A stretch of 64,000 nt of DNA from Massilia sp. UMI-21 (lineage in GTDB: Bacteria; Pseudomonadota; Gammaproteobacteria; Burkholderiales; Burkholderiaceae_D): contig CP063848.1 in NCBI GenBank assembly GCA_015277795.1, positions 1,240,001 to 1,304,000 of the forward strand, given 5' to 3'. Below, in pieces: positions 25,872-36,808 of this stretch. The first letter of the stretch is position 1. Each line of letters starts with the position of its first letter. Below the pieces are notes generated by a model. It did not search any database. It was not told the DNA's origin and was given only the letters and a program-made list of their open reading frames with translations. The translations under genes were made by a program, and so were the position numbers.

Positions 25872-26474
25872 ATGAAAAAACTGCTGACTGCAATGATCCT
25901 GAGCGTGGCGGTGCTGGGCGCTGGCTGTGACAAGCTGTCCGCCAGCTTGTCGAGCAAGACGCCGGCCTTCAACAACACCGACGTGACCGGCCTCGATTAC
26001 GCCAAGGGCTTCTCGCTGACCGACCACACCGGCAAGCCGCGCACCTTGCAGGACTTCAAGGGCAAGGTGGTGGTGCTGTTCTTCGGCTATACCCAATGCC
26101 CGGACGTGTGCCCCACGACGATGGCCGAGATGGCCGCCGTGATGAAGGAACTCGGCCCCTCGGCCAAGGACGTGCAGGTGCTGTTCGTCACGCTCGACCC
26201 GGAGCGCGACACCCGGGAACTGCTGGCTTCCTACGTGCCGGCCTTCCATCCGAGCTTTATCGGCCTGTACGGCGACAAGGAAGCCACCGCGCGCACGGCC
26301 AAGGAATTCAAGGTGTTCTACGCCAAGACGCCGTCGGGCGACGATCCGAACAACTACATGGTGGACCACACCGCCGGCAGCTACGTGTTCGATCGCGAAG
26401 GCAAGCTGCGCCTGTTCGTGCGCCACAACGGTGGCCCGGGCCCGATCGCGGCCGACCTGCGCCAGTTGCTGTAA
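25872..26474 (+). CDS. SCO1/SenC family copper chaperone lipoprotein
   Basis: Delivers copper to, or reduces, the CuA site of subunit II. The 200-residue protein has a lipoprotein signal (lipobox LGAGC, Cys19) and a thioredoxin fold with the copper-binding CPDVC motif near residue 76. The third ligand His is in VDHTAGSYVFD near residue 168. It starts three bases after ctaB stops and closes the oxidase/heme A locus. Confidence 0.92.
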   Translation: MKKLLTAMILSVAVLGAGCDKLSASLSSKTPAFNNTDVTGLDYAKGFSLTDHTGKPRTLQDFKGKVVVLFFGYTQCPDVCPTTMAEMAAVMKELGPSAKDVQVLFVTLDPERDTRELLASYVPAFHPSFIGLYGDKEATARTAKEFKVFYAKTPSGDDPNNYMVDHTAGSYVFDREGKLRLFVRHNGGPGPIAADLRQLL

Positions 26475-26542
26475 GGCTGCGCTAAGCCGTTCTGGTTTGG
26501 TCTGCTGTTATGATGATGTAAACATCACTCGACAGCGACGGT

Positions 26543-27610
26543 ATGGAACAAGGCCCAGGCAGGAACTACACCCGCATCGCGATTGTCGTCCTGCTGACGC
26601 TGGGCTGCCTCTACGTCCTCAGGCCCTTCCTGGCGGCGATCCTGTTCGCGGCCTGCGTCGTCATCTCGTCCTGGCCGCTCTACCTGCGCCTGCAGGCGGC
26701 CATGCGCGGGCAGCGCACCCTGGCGGCGCTGACCATGACGCTCTCGCTCACCCTGCTCATCATCATTCCGCTGGCAACGGTCGCCTACAATCTGGTCGAC
26801 GACGTCGCCCAGGGCTTCCTCGAACTGCGCACCGCCATCGAGCACCGCGAACTGGTGCCACCTCCGTGGGTGCGCGACATTCCGCTGCTGGGCGACACGC
26901 TCGACACCTACCTGCGCAAGCTGGTCGCCAGCCGCGAAGAAATGATCGCCCTGGCCCAGCGCATGCTGGAACCGGCGCGGCGCTACCTGATCGCCGGCGG
27001 CCTGATGCTCGGTACCGGCGTGGTCCAGCTCAGCCTGGCCGCGTTCGTGAGCTTCTTCTTCTATCGCGACGGCAGGGCGCTGCTCGAAGTCGTCGCCGTG
27101 ACCATGCGCCGCGTGATGGGCGAGGGCGCCGAATCGGTGTCGAGCACGGTGAGCCAGACCGTGCGCGGGGTCATGTACGGCCTGCTCGGGACCGCGCTGG
27201 CACAGGCCCTGGTGGCGGCGGTCGGCTTCGCCATCGCGGGGGTGCCGGCGGTGCCGCTGCTGTCGGTGCTGGTCTTCATTTCCTCGCTGATCCCGGTCGG
27301 CCCGCCCCTGATCTGGGGTGGCGCCGCCTTGTGGCTGTTCCTGCAGCACGAAACCGGCTGGGCGATCTTCATGCTGATCTGGGGCGCCTTCCTGATCAGC
27401 GGGGTCGACAACATCGTGCGTCCGATGCTGATCAGCCGCGGCAGCAGCCTGCCGTTCCTGCTCACCCTGCTGGGCGTGCTGGGCGGCCTCATCGCCTTCG
27501 GTTTCGTCGGCATGTTCATCGGCCCGACCCTGCTCGCGGTCGGCTATTCCCTGATGACGGAATGGACCGGGACGCCTGACCGGGTCATCCGCCAGGACAC
27601 GGACGCTTGA
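26543..27610 (+). CDS. AI-2E family transporter (UPF0118 permease)
   Basis: 355-residue polytopic membrane protein of the AI-2 exporter/UPF0118 family. Hydrophobic helices flank a soluble segment (about residues 75-150). Family signatures are FVSFFFYRDGR, the glycine-rich VGFAIAGVPAVPLLSVLVFISSLIP, and the C-terminal LGVLGGLIAFGFVGMFIGPTLLAV. Substrates differ among members (quorum signals, Na+/H+), so function here is open. ATG 26543. Confidence 0.87.
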   Translation: MEQGPGRNYTRIAIVVLLTLGCLYVLRPFLAAILFAACVVISSWPLYLRLQAAMRGQRTLAALTMTLSLTLLIIIPLATVAYNLVDDVAQGFLELRTAIEHRELVPPPWVRDIPLLGDTLDTYLRKLVASREEMIALAQRMLEPARRYLIAGGLMLGTGVVQLSLAAFVSFFFYRDGRALLEVVAVTMRRVMGEGAESVSSTVSQTVRGVMYGLLGTALAQALVAAVGFAIAGVPAVPLLSVLVFISSLIPVGPPLIWGGAALWLFLQHETGWAIFMLIWGAFLISGVDNIVRPMLISRGSSLPFLLTLLGVLGGLIAFGFVGMFIGPTLLAVGYSLMTEWTGTPDRVIRQDTDA

Positions 27611-27624
27611 GTAGAAGGTCGACG

Positions 27625-28115
27625 ATGCACGAACCCGCACCCCGACGCCGTCCGCTCACGCGCGCCATGGCCGTGGCAAGCATGCGCGCGCGCCTGCTGC
27701 GCGAAGGATTTCCGCGTCTCCAGATGCTCATCCTGGTGTCGCTGACCGGGCTGGCCGGCCTCGCCGCATCGGCGGCCATGCTGGCGGCCGGCATCTCGAG
27801 CTCATCGGGCAGGCCGAGGAGGGCGCGATTCCGCTGGCCGTCATCCTGCTGGTGCTGGGCGTCGCCCTGTCTGCGCTGTTCGTGATCTGGTCGGCGCCGG
27901 TCCTGTTCGCTGAAATCCTGGTCGACGCCTTGTTGGCCGCCGGCCTGTACCGCCGTTTGCGCATGCTCGACCCCCGGCACTGGATGCTCGCGGCGCTGAA
28001 GCACACCCTGCTTCCCTTCATCCTGACCACCCTGGTCGTGGCCGGCGCCGGCTGGGCAATGCAAGCCCATGTTCCCGAAGCCAGGTCGCTGGGCGAGGTG
28101 ATCTCCGGCCGCTAG
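27625..28115 (+). pseudogene. Broken membrane-protein gene with an internal deletion and frameshift
   Basis: Two halves of what looks like one gene lie in different frames. Frame 1 starts at ATG 27625 (AGAAGG six bases upstream) and gives HEPAPRRRPLTRAMAVASMR, then a hydrophobic helix ending LAAGI near 27795. Frame 3 continues from about 27800 as LIGQAEEGAIPLAVILLVLG, ALSALFVIWSAPVLFAEILV and a second helix pair, to TGA 28115. From memory, related genes in this family have a Gly/Ser-rich linker here, so a deletion seems to have removed it and shifted the frame. A sequencing error cannot be excluded. Confidence 0.6.
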
Positions 28116-28129
28116 CTCGACAGATGGGG

Positions 28130-28178
28130 TTGCATTCGGAACGAGACCGTATACAATCCATATATAGAACATATATGG
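28130..28178 (+). promoter_or_regulatory. Promoter and palindromic operator of the parD-like/map operon
   Basis: A -35 TTGCAT (28130-28135) and -10 TACAAT (28152-28157) are 16 bases apart. Immediately downstream is a perfect inverted repeat, CCATATAT (28158-28165) and ATATATGG (28171-28178), around AGAAC, covering the expected start of transcription. Its position and symmetry suggest autoregulation by the ribbon-helix-helix-like product of the first gene; that is inference. Confidence 0.65.
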
Positions 28179-28186
28179 AGTGTGTA

Positions 28187-28429
28187 ATGGGTATCGTTAA
28201 CATCGACGACGAAGTGCATGACCAGATCCGCAAGGCCAGCAGCGTCTCCTGCCGCTCGATCAATGCCCAGGCGGCGTTCTGGATCAAGATCGGCATGCTG
28301 TGCGAAATGAATCCGACCGCGAGCTTCAACGAGATCGTCGCGCGCGAACTCAAGGCGGCCGGGGTAGCACCCGAGGCGCTCAAGGGAGCAGGGGGCGTAC
28401 CCGAGGCCGTGAAGGCGGCGGCCGCATGA
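28187..28429 (+). CDS. ParD-like antitoxin-type protein
   Basis: 80-residue protein of the ParD-like family, related to antitoxins of type II toxin-antitoxin systems. The N-terminal GIVNIDDEVHDQIRKASSVS, RSINAQAAFWIKIGMLCE core suggests a ribbon-helix-helix DNA-binding module. The tail is Ala/Gly/Val rich (ELKAAGVAPEALKGAGGVPE). GGAG lies six bases before ATG 28187. The partner gene is not a recognisable toxin but a methionine aminopeptidase, joined by an ATGA overlap. Confidence 0.8.
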   Translation: MGIVNIDDEVHDQIRKASSVSCRSINAQAAFWIKIGMLCEMNPTASFNEIVARELKAAGVAPEALKGAGGVPEAVKAAAA

Positions 28430-29193
28430 TCAAGCGGCCGGAGGAAATCGCGCTGATGGCCGAGTCGGGCCGGCTGCTGGCCGGGGTGTTCGCCCATCTG
28501 GACAGCCTGAGCCTGATCGGCATGTCGACCATGCAGGTCAACGACCTGGTCGACCGCTTCATCGTGGAGTCGCTCGGCGCGCGTCCGGCCAGCAAGGGCC
28601 AGTACGGCTATGCCTACGCCTTGAACGCATCGCGCAACCATGTCGTCTGCCACGGGGTGCCGTCCGATACCGAGATTTTGCACAGCGGCGACATCGTCAA
28701 CCTCGACATCACGCTCGAGAAGAACGGCTACATCGCCGACTCCAGCAAGACCTACCTGGTCGGCCAGGTGGCGGCGCCGGCCAGGCGATTGGTGCAGGCG
28801 ACCTACGAAGCGATGTGGAAGGGCATCCGGGCCGTGCGTCCCGGCGCCCGCCTCGGCGACGTCGGTTACGCCATCGAGCGCCACGCGCGCAAGCACGGCT
28901 ATTCGGTGGTGCGCGACTACTGCGGCCACGGCATCGGGCGCGAGATGCACGAGTTGCCGCAGGTGCTGCACTGGGGCCGGCCGCAGACGGGCATGGTGCT
29001 GCGCGAAGGGATGACCTTCACCATCGAACCGATGCTGAACCAGGGGCGGCACGCCGTGCGCACCGAAGACGATGGCTGGACGGTGGTTACCTGCGACGGC
29101 CAGTTGTCGGCGCAGTTCGAGCACACGGTCGCCGTGACCCGGAACGGGGTGAAGGTGCTGACCCTGCGTCCCGGAGAAAGCCCGCTGAACTGA
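28426..29193 (+). CDS. map: Type I methionine aminopeptidase
   Basis: Dinuclear-metal enzyme removing initiator methionine, 255 residues. Metal ligands of the pita-bread fold are visible: D in VNLDITLEKNGYIADSSKT (two Asp), H in GHGIGREMHE, E in TIEPML and E in AQFEHTVAV; the substrate His is in NHVVCHGVP. There is no N-terminal zinc or SH3-binding extension. It overlaps the ParD-like gene by ATGA, so the two are translationally coupled. The housekeeping map gene, normally near rpsB, is not in this window, so this is probably a second copy. Confidence 0.9.
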   Translation: MIKRPEEIALMAESGRLLAGVFAHLDSLSLIGMSTMQVNDLVDRFIVESLGARPASKGQYGYAYALNASRNHVVCHGVPSDTEILHSGDIVNLDITLEKNGYIADSSKTYLVGQVAAPARRLVQATYEAMWKGIRAVRPGARLGDVGYAIERHARKHGYSVVRDYCGHGIGREMHELPQVLHWGRPQTGMVLREGMTFTIEPMLNQGRHAVRTEDDGWTVVTCDGQLSAQFEHTVAVTRNGVKVLTLRPGESPLN

Positions 29194-29253
29194 GGCCGCG
29201 GCGATGCGCGCCAGGGGCTTGCCGGGATCGTCGTCCATGGCGCGCCCGGTAAA

Positions 29254-30815
<1,562 letters not shown>

Positions 30816-30819
<4 letters not shown>

Positions 30820-31649
30820 GCTCGTTCCAGGGTCGTGGCCATGGTCGTGGACAAGAACGCGTCGATCGCGCGCGAGCTGGCGGTGGGGGCGCTCATGTGC
30901 GGGCAGTGCCCGATATTGTCGATCACATGGAGCTCGGCCCGGGGCAGGTGGCGCAGCAGGTAGTCGCCGGCGCTGCGCGGCGCGATCAGGTCCTCGCTGC
31001 ATTGCAGGATCAGGGCCGGGGTGCGCGAGTGCGGCACGTCGGCGCGGTGGTCGGACAGGAAGGTGACGCGCGCGAAATGCTTGGCGATGTCGGGATCGTT
31101 GCGGCAGAAGCTGTCGGTGAGTTCCGCGCGCAGGGTGGGGCGTCCGGGCGCGCCCATGATCGCGGGCGCCAGGCTGCTCGACCAGCCGAGGTAGTTCGCT
31201 TCCATGGTCTCGAGCAGTTCGTCGATGTCGCCGCGCTCGAAGCCGCCCACGTAGGCGGGATGCTTGCCCATGTCGTTGATGTAGCAGGCCGACGGCGCCA
31301 CCATCACCTGGGCCACGAAGCGCCCCGGCGCCTTGATGGTGGCCAGCATGCCGATCATGGCGCTCACCGAATGGCCCACCAGGATCACCGGCCCGGTCGC
31401 GCAGGCATCGATGATCTCGAGCAGGTCTTCGGCATAGCCATGCAGGCTGGCGTAGCGCAGGCGGTCGTAGGCGGACAGGTCGGAGCCGCCGCTGCCGACC
31501 AGGTCGTAGCTGATGACGCGGAAACGGTCTTCGAAAGCCGGCGCCAGGAAGCGCCACATGGTCTGGTCGCAGCCGAAGCCATGGGAAAACACCATGGTGG
31601 CCCCGCCCTGACCCGTAACACGCACGTTGCTGCGGATTTGCACGGACAT
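30816..31649 (-). CDS. RsbQ-like alpha/beta hydrolase
   Basis: 277-residue hydrolase resembling Bacillus RsbQ and the plant KAI2/D14 receptors. The nucleophile is S94 in VGHSVSAM, with D220 (CSEDLIAP) and H248 (IGHCPHMS) completing the triad; RsbQ uses S96, D219 and H247. HGFGCDQTMWRFLAP is the family oxyanion motif. In Bacillus RsbQ enables the PAS domain of RsbP to signal energy stress; here the downstream, translationally coupled partner is a PAS histidine kinase. The substrate is unknown. ATG 31649. Confidence 0.85.
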
Positions 31650-31755
31650 CGCTGCTCCTCGTGGTGACTACCGCCGGGGTATCCCGTCAGGCGCCAGTAT
31701 GCGCCACGAGTATTGCAAGCGCAACAACTAATTATGGGACAATGCTGGAAAACTT

Positions 31756-33096
31756 TCAGTCGTGCTCGTCGTCCCCGTCCTCGCGCTGGACCCTCGGATA
31801 CACCTTCACCAGCAGGATGCGCGGACCGTTCATCTTCTTGACCACCACGTCGAAGTGCGGGAAGCCGATGCGCTGCCCCTGCCTGGGGATGTCGCCCAGC
31901 TTGGCCATCAGGAGGCCGCCCACCGATTCGACATCGTCCAGGCCCATTTCCTCGTTGTCGATGTCGATCCCGAGCAGGCGCTCGAGCGAGAAGATCGGCA
32001 GGCTGGCCTTGCCGATATACGTGCCGTCGGGCTGCGACATCCAGTCGTTCTCGTTCATGCGGAACTCGTCGCGGATCTCGCCCACCATCGCGCCCAGCAG
32101 GTTGTCGAGCGTAATGAAGCCGACCGGGCGCTTGCCCTTTTCGCCGATCAGGGCGAAGTGCGGCGCGCCGCTGCGGAAGCGCCGGAAGATGTCCTGCGCC
32201 GGGGTGCGCGCCGAAATGGTCTCGACCGGGCGCAGGTGCTGGGTCAGGTCGGTGATGGTGCGCCCGGCCTGCTGCGCGAAGAACAGGTCCTTCAGGTGGA
32301 TCACGCCCAGCACCTCTTCGCCTTCCTCGTCGAAATAGGGGTAGCGCGAGAAGCGGTTGCGGCGCACCGTCTCCATGTTTTCCTCGAGCGAGCGGCTGGC
32401 GTACAGCGCGCTCACCTCGTTGATCGGCCGCATCAGGTCGGACACCGCCAGCTGGCTGAAGTCGAGCGACTGGGCCAGGATGTTGCGCTCGTCGGTGGTG
32501 AATTTTTCTCCCGGCTTGCTGGTGCGCAGGATCATCTTCAGCTCGTCGGTGGAGTAGTGGGTCTCGTGGCCGCCGGCGCCGGCCAGGCCGGCGATGCGCA
32601 GCACCATGTTGGCGCTGGCGTTGAGCAGCGCGATCGCCGGGTACATGGCCCAGTAGAAGGCATACAGCGGAATCGCGGTCCACAGCGCCACCACCTCGGG
32701 GATGCGGATCGCGAGCGACTTGGGCGCCAGCTCGCCGACCACGATGTGCAGGAAGGAGATGACCGAGAAGGCCACCACGAAGGACACGCCGTGGATCAGC
32801 TCGGGCGAGGTCACGCCCAGGAAGGCGAACACGGGTTCGAGCAGGCTGGCAAAGGCCGGTTCGCCGACCCAGCCCAGGCCCAGCGAGGCCAGGGTGATGC
32901 CGAGCTGGCAGGCCGAGAGATAGGCGTCGAGCTTGTCGTGGACCTTGCCGAGGATGCGTCCCCGCAGGCCGCTGGTCTTGGCGATGGCGTGGACGCGGGT
33001 CTTGCGCAACGTGACGATACTGAATTCAGCCGCCACATAGAAGCCGTTCAGCGCCACCAGGAACAGGGCGAGAACGACGAATAGAAAGTTTTCCAT
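31756..33096 (-). CDS. CNNM/CorC (hemolysin C) family membrane protein with CBS domains
   Basis: 446-residue protein: an N-terminal DUF21 membrane domain (about 1-200; ALNGFYVAAEFSIVTLRKTR and VVGELAPKSLAIRIP), two CBS domains (about 215-340; MRPINEVSAL and VIHLKDLFF) and a C-terminal CorC_HlyC domain (about 355-435). Members take part in Mg/Co efflux or Na-coupled transport; the hemolysin name is historical. The gene stands alone, with nhaR downstream of its start on the same strand. Confidence 0.9.
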   Translation of the reverse strand: MENFLFVVLALFLVALNGFYVAAEFSIVTLRKTRVHAIAKTSGLRGRILGKVHDKLDAYLSACQLGITLASLGLGWVGEPAFASLLEPVFAFLGVTSPELIHGVSFVVAFSVISFLHIVVGELAPKSLAIRIPEVVALWTAIPLYAFYWAMYPAIALLNASANMVLRIAGLAGAGGHETHYSTDELKMILRTSKPGEKFTTDERNILAQSLDFSQLAVSDLMRPINEVSALYASRSLEENMETVRRNRFSRYPYFDEEGEEVLGVIHLKDLFFAQQAGRTITDLTQHLRPVETISARTPAQDIFRRFRSGAPHFALIGEKGKRPVGFITLDNLLGAMVGEIRDEFRMNENDWMSQPDGTYIGKASLPIFSLERLLGIDIDNEEMGLDDVESVGGLLMAKLGDIPRQGQRIGFPHFDVVVKKMNGPRILLVKVYPRVQREDGDDEHD

Positions 33097-33144
33097 TGAA
33101 GAGATTTAGTTAAAAAATGGCAATAGCCGGCACCATTGTACCGC

Positions 33145-34053
33145 TCAAGTACCGGTTAGCACGCCGTGATGGACCGCCGACAGGATGGCTTCGACAGCCG
33201 GATGCTGGATCTTGCGCTCGTTCGAGACGGCATAGAAGTGCTCGCGCACCTGCGGCACGCGCCCCAGCAGCAGCGCGTTGAACTGCTCCTCGAGGTCGTG
33301 GACCAGGGCCGCCGGCGCGAAGAACAGCCCCAGGCCGCGCCGGCCGAAGGTGTTGAGCAGGGCATTGTCCTCGAACTCGCCGACCACGTCGGGACGCACG
33401 CCCTGCAGCTCGAACCATTCGTCGATCTTGCCGCGCAGGGCATTATTGCGGGTCGGCAGCAGGAAGGGCGCGCCGTTCAGCGAGCGCGGGAAGTCCGCGC
33501 CCCAATCCTTCACCAGCCCGGGCGCGCCGACCACGATGGTCTCGCTGTCGCTCAGCAGGTGACTGAACACCCGCAAGGTCGTGCCCGACCGTACCGCGCG
33601 GTCGGTCAGCACCACGTCGAGCTTGTGCAGGGCCAGGTCGGCCAGCAGCTCGTCGAATTCGCCCTCGTAGCAGACCAGCCGCACCGGGCGCGGCAGCTGG
33701 GTCGCGATCTCGAGCAGCCGGTAGGCGGTCAGCTTGGGCAAGGAGTCGGAAATGCCGACCGTCAGGCGGGTGCGCGCGCTGTCGGACTCGGCCAGCGCCT
33801 CCTGCATCTGCTCTCCCAGAAGGAAGATCTGGTCGGCATAAGACAAGGCAAGGCGCCCGGCCTCGGTTAAAGTCAGTCTCCGTCCCTGCTGGGTAAACAA
33901 GGCCTTGCCCAAGGACAGCTCCAGCTGCGTGAGCTGGGTACTGACGGTCTGGATGGCCAGGCCCAGGCGCTCGGCGGCGCGCGTGATGCTGCCTTCCTTG
34001 GCGACCACCCAAAAATAGTACAGGTGACGAAAATTCGGGGGGCTGTGGTTCAT
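33145..34053 (-). CDS. nhaR: LysR-family regulator, NhaR-like
   Basis: 302-residue LysR regulator. The N-terminus NFRHLYYFWVVAKEGSITRA, with RLGLAIQTVSTQLTQLE as the winged-helix segment, is the NhaR pattern; E. coli NhaR activates the nhaA Na+/H+ antiporter in response to Na+. Effector-domain features include RLTVGISDSLPKLTAYRLLE. No nhaA is visible; the gene is divergent from a TerC/DUF475 gene 134 bases away, which may be its real target. ATG 34053. Confidence 0.85.
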   Translation of the reverse strand: MNHSPPNFRHLYYFWVVAKEGSITRAAERLGLAIQTVSTQLTQLELSLGKALFTQQGRRLTLTEAGRLALSYADQIFLLGEQMQEALAESDSARTRLTVGISDSLPKLTAYRLLEIATQLPRPVRLVCYEGEFDELLADLALHKLDVVLTDRAVRSGTTLRVFSHLLSDSETIVVGAPGLVKDWGADFPRSLNGAPFLLPTRNNALRGKIDEWFELQGVRPDVVGEFEDNALLNTFGRRGLGLFFAPAALVHDLEEQFNALLLGRVPQVREHFYAVSNERKIQHPAVEAILSAVHHGVLTGT

Positions 34054-34187
34054 TTCTTCTGTTTTTATGAAGTAACTCTTCGATTATCTTCGCTTTTTCA
34101 AGGCGGGCGCAAGCCCCATACTGCGTCTGTCGATCAAACACCTCAACACCACAAACGATTACTCAACAAATAAGGGGAACGAAAAAC

Positions 34188-35234
34188 ATGAAGCACTTTA
34201 CATGGTCATTCGTCGTGACCGCCGTCTGCCTTGCGCTGGCAGGCTGGTGGGGTTACGACCATGGCGGCATCGCCGGCATGATTACGGCGCTCGGCGTGAC
34301 GGCCATCTTGTCGGTGATGGAAGTTTCGCTGTCCTTCGACAACGCGGTGGTGAATGCCTCGGTGCTGAAGAACTGGAACGAATTCTGGCTCAAGCTGTTC
34401 CTGGGCCTGGGCATGATCATCGCCGTGTTCGGCATGCGCCTGGTGTTCCCGCTGGTGATCGTCGCCGTGGCGGCCGACCTGGGCATTACCGAGGTCTGGA
34501 ACCTGGCGCTGAGCAATCCGAAGGAATTCTCCGGCCACCTGACCGAGCACCATGCGGAAGTGGCGGCCTTCGGCGGCATGTTCCTGCTGCTGGTGTTCCT
34601 GAACTTCCTGCTGGATGACGAGAAGGAAGTGCACTGGCTGGGCAACATCGAGCGCAAGCTCGGCTCGCTCGGCAAGGTGTCCTCGATCTCGGTGCTGGTC
34701 GCCCTGGGCGCGCTGATGTTCTCGATGGGCTGGGTTGCGGAAGCGCAGAAGATGGTCGTGCTGATGGCGGGCCTGTGGGGCATCCTGGTCTATATCGGCG
34801 TGGACATGATCAGCAGTCTGCTCGAAAAGAGCGAGTCGGACGAGAGCAGCAACGTGGGCGACATGGTCAAGCGCGGCGGTATCGGCGGTTTCCTGTACCT
34901 CGAAGTGCTGGATGCCTCGTTCAGCTTCGACGGCGTGATCGGCGCCTTCGCGATCACCCAGGACGTCGTGATCATCATGCTGGGCCTGGCGATCGGTGCG
35001 ATGTTCGTGCGTTCGATGACGGTCTACCTTGTGCGCCAGGGCACGCTCGACGAGTACGTCTACCTGGAGCACGGCGCGCACTACGCGATCGGTATCCTGG
35101 CCGTGATCATGCTGGTCAGCATGAAGTACCACGTGCCCGAGCTGATCACCGGCCTGGCCGGCGTGGCCTTCATCGGCGCCTCGCTGTGGAGCTCGCTGCA
35201 GTACAAGAAGAAGCACGCGGCATTGCCTGCATAA
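34188..35234 (+). CDS. DUF475/TerC-family membrane protein
   Basis: 348-residue polytopic protein with the TerC-superfamily pattern: two conserved acid-containing helices, VMEVSLSFDNAVVNA near residue 45 and LEVLDASFSFDGVIGAFAIT near 240. It is fuller length than E. coli Alx and fits the DUF475 subgroup. TerC-superfamily proteins are tied to metal (Mn) export and tellurite resistance. AAGGGG precedes ATG 34188. It heads a ter-like cluster that continues after a 217-base gap containing repeat copy B. Confidence 0.87.
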   Translation: MKHFTWSFVVTAVCLALAGWWGYDHGGIAGMITALGVTAILSVMEVSLSFDNAVVNASVLKNWNEFWLKLFLGLGMIIAVFGMRLVFPLVIVAVAADLGITEVWNLALSNPKEFSGHLTEHHAEVAAFGGMFLLLVFLNFLLDDEKEVHWLGNIERKLGSLGKVSSISVLVALGALMFSMGWVAEAQKMVVLMAGLWGILVYIGVDMISSLLEKSESDESSNVGDMVKRGGIGGFLYLEVLDASFSFDGVIGAFAITQDVVIIMLGLAIGAMFVRSMTVYLVRQGTLDEYVYLEHGAHYAIGILAVIMLVSMKYHVPELITGLAGVAFIGASLWSSLQYKKKHAALPA

Positions 35235-35244
35235 GGTGTCGCGC

Positions 35245-35341
35245 AGGGTGGTCGGCTCCGCCGACCGCGCGTTCGACTCACGGATGCGCTGTGGTAAGGC
35301 ATGATCTTGTTGGACGCGCGGTCGGGCAAGCCGACCACCCT
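35245..35341. repeat. Intergenic palindromic repeat, copy B
   Basis: 97 bases bounded by AGGGTGGTCGG and CCGACCACCCT, with CGCGCGTTCGAC and GTTGGACGCGCGG inside. It lies between the TerC-like and first terD genes and is the shortest of the four related copies. Confidence 0.65.
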
Positions 35342-35451
35342 ACGACAAAGGGCGTGCGCATGTAACGAACCGCACGGCGAGTGGCAGAACACCAGCTCGC
35401 TGTGCTCATACCCCCGGTGTTCAAGCAGTACTTTTTAGGAGAGTCACAATC

Positions 35452-36027
35452 ATGGCAATCAGTCTGCAAAAAGGCGGCAACGTCAACCTGTCGAAAGAAG
35501 CTCCTGGCCTGACCAATCTGAAGGTCGGCCTCGGTTGGGACACCCGCGCCACGGACGGCGCAGCGTTCGACCTCGACGGCGCGGTGTTCCTGCTGAATTC
35601 GCAAGGCAAGGTGCGTTCCGATGCCGATTTCATCTTCTACAACAACCTGAAGTCGGCCGACGGCTCGGTGGTCCACTCGGGCGACAACCTCACCGGCGAA
35701 GGCGAGGGCGACGACGAAAGCGTGTCGATCGACCTGTCCAAGGTGCCGGCCGACATCGACAAGGTGGTGCTGGCCGTGACCATCCACGACGCGGAAGCGC
35801 GCCGCCAGAACTTCGGCATGGTCGGCAAGGCCTTCATCCGCTGCGTCAACGCGGCCAACAACGGCGAGATCGCCCGCTACGACCTGTCGGAAGACAGCTC
35901 CACCGAAGCGGCGATGATCTTCGGCGAGGTGTATCGTAACGGCGCCGACTGGAAGTTCCGCGCCATCGGCCAGGGCTTCGCCGGCGGCCTCGGGCCCCTC
36001 GCCAAGAACTACGGCGTCAACGTTTAA
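35452..36027 (+). CDS. terD: TerD family stress protein (first copy)
   Basis: 191-residue TerD-domain protein. Family motifs are [38 protein letters not shown], the Ca-binding acidic segment [17 protein letters not shown], and the C-terminal [16 protein letters not shown]. TerD proteins bind calcium and form cytoplasmic stress complexes linked to tellurite, phage and oxidative resistance. AGGAGA lies upstream of ATG 35452. It is followed by a TIGR00266 protein and another TerD on the same strand with 26-60 base gaps. Confidence 0.92.
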   Translation: MAISLQKGGNVNLSKEAPGLTNLKVGLGWDTRATDGAAFDLDGAVFLLNSQGKVRSDADFIFYNNLKSADGSVVHSGDNLTGEGEGDDESVSIDLSKVPADIDKVVLAVTIHDAEARRQNFGMVGKAFIRCVNAANNGEIARYDLSEDSSTEAAMIFGEVYRNGADWKFRAIGQGFAGGLGPLAKNYGVNV

Positions 36028-36086
36028 CCAATAGCCCTGCGGTCCGCGACCCGCGGGCCGCATCAATAAAGGGAAAGGAAGTCCAA

Positions 36087-36782
36087 ATGCCAGTATTTAC
36101 CGTGACCGGGGATGTCGATCCCTTCCTGCACGTCTCGATGCGGCGCGGCGAGACCATCTATTGCGAATCGGATGCGATGGTGATGATGGAATCGACGCTC
36201 GACCTGAAGGGCAAGATGAAGGGCGGCCTCGGCAGCGCGCTGATGCGTACCTTCGCCAACGGCGAGTCCTTCTTCCAGCAGCATATCGAGGCGACCCGCG
36301 GCGACGGCGACTGCCTGCTGTCGCCGACCCTGCCGGGCGCGATGCAGGTCATCGACTGCGGTCCCAACCACTACATCATCAGCGACGGCGCCTTTGTCGC
36401 CGCCACCTCCGGGGTCGACCTGAAGGTCCGCACCCAGAGCATCGGCAACGCCCTGTTCGCGCAGAGCGGCGGCTTCTTCGTCACCGAGACGACGGGCAGC
36501 GGCCAGGTGGTGGTGTCGGGCTTCGGCTCGATGTCGGTGCTGGAGGTCGAGCCGGGCAAGGACGCGATCATCGACAACTCGCACGTGGTGTGCTGGGACA
36601 GCGGGCTGCGCTACGAGATCTCGATCACGACCGGCCAGAGCGGTGGCTTCCTGGGCAACCTGATCAACAGCCAGACCAGCGGCGAGGGCATGGTGTTGCG
36701 CTTCTCGGGCAAAGGGAAGGTCTATGTATGTTCGCGCAACCGGATGGCATTCAAAGCCTGGATGCAAACCCCGGCGCGCTGA
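36087..36782 (+). CDS. TIGR00266/AIM24-like protein of the ter module
   Basis: 231-residue beta-rich protein of the TIGR00266 family, related to mitochondrial AIM24. It has no signal peptide or membrane segment. Repetitive glycine/hydrophobic strands are typical (GGFFVTETTGSGQVVVSGFG, then VLEVEPGKDAIIDNSHVVCW). Members recur in ter operons of bacteria; a membrane-scaffold role has been suggested. GGGAAAGGAAG precedes ATG 36087. Confidence 0.85.
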   Translation: MPVFTVTGDVDPFLHVSMRRGETIYCESDAMVMMESTLDLKGKMKGGLGSALMRTFANGESFFQQHIEATRGDGDCLLSPTLPGAMQVIDCGPNHYIISDGAFVAATSGVDLKVRTQSIGNALFAQSGGFFVTETTGSGQVVVSGFGSMSVLEVEPGKDAIIDNSHVVCWDSGLRYEISITTGQSGGFLGNLINSQTSGEGMVLRFSGKGKVYVCSRNRMAFKAWMQTPAR

Positions 36783-36808
36783 TCGTTCAAAAATAATGGA
36801 GGAATGAC

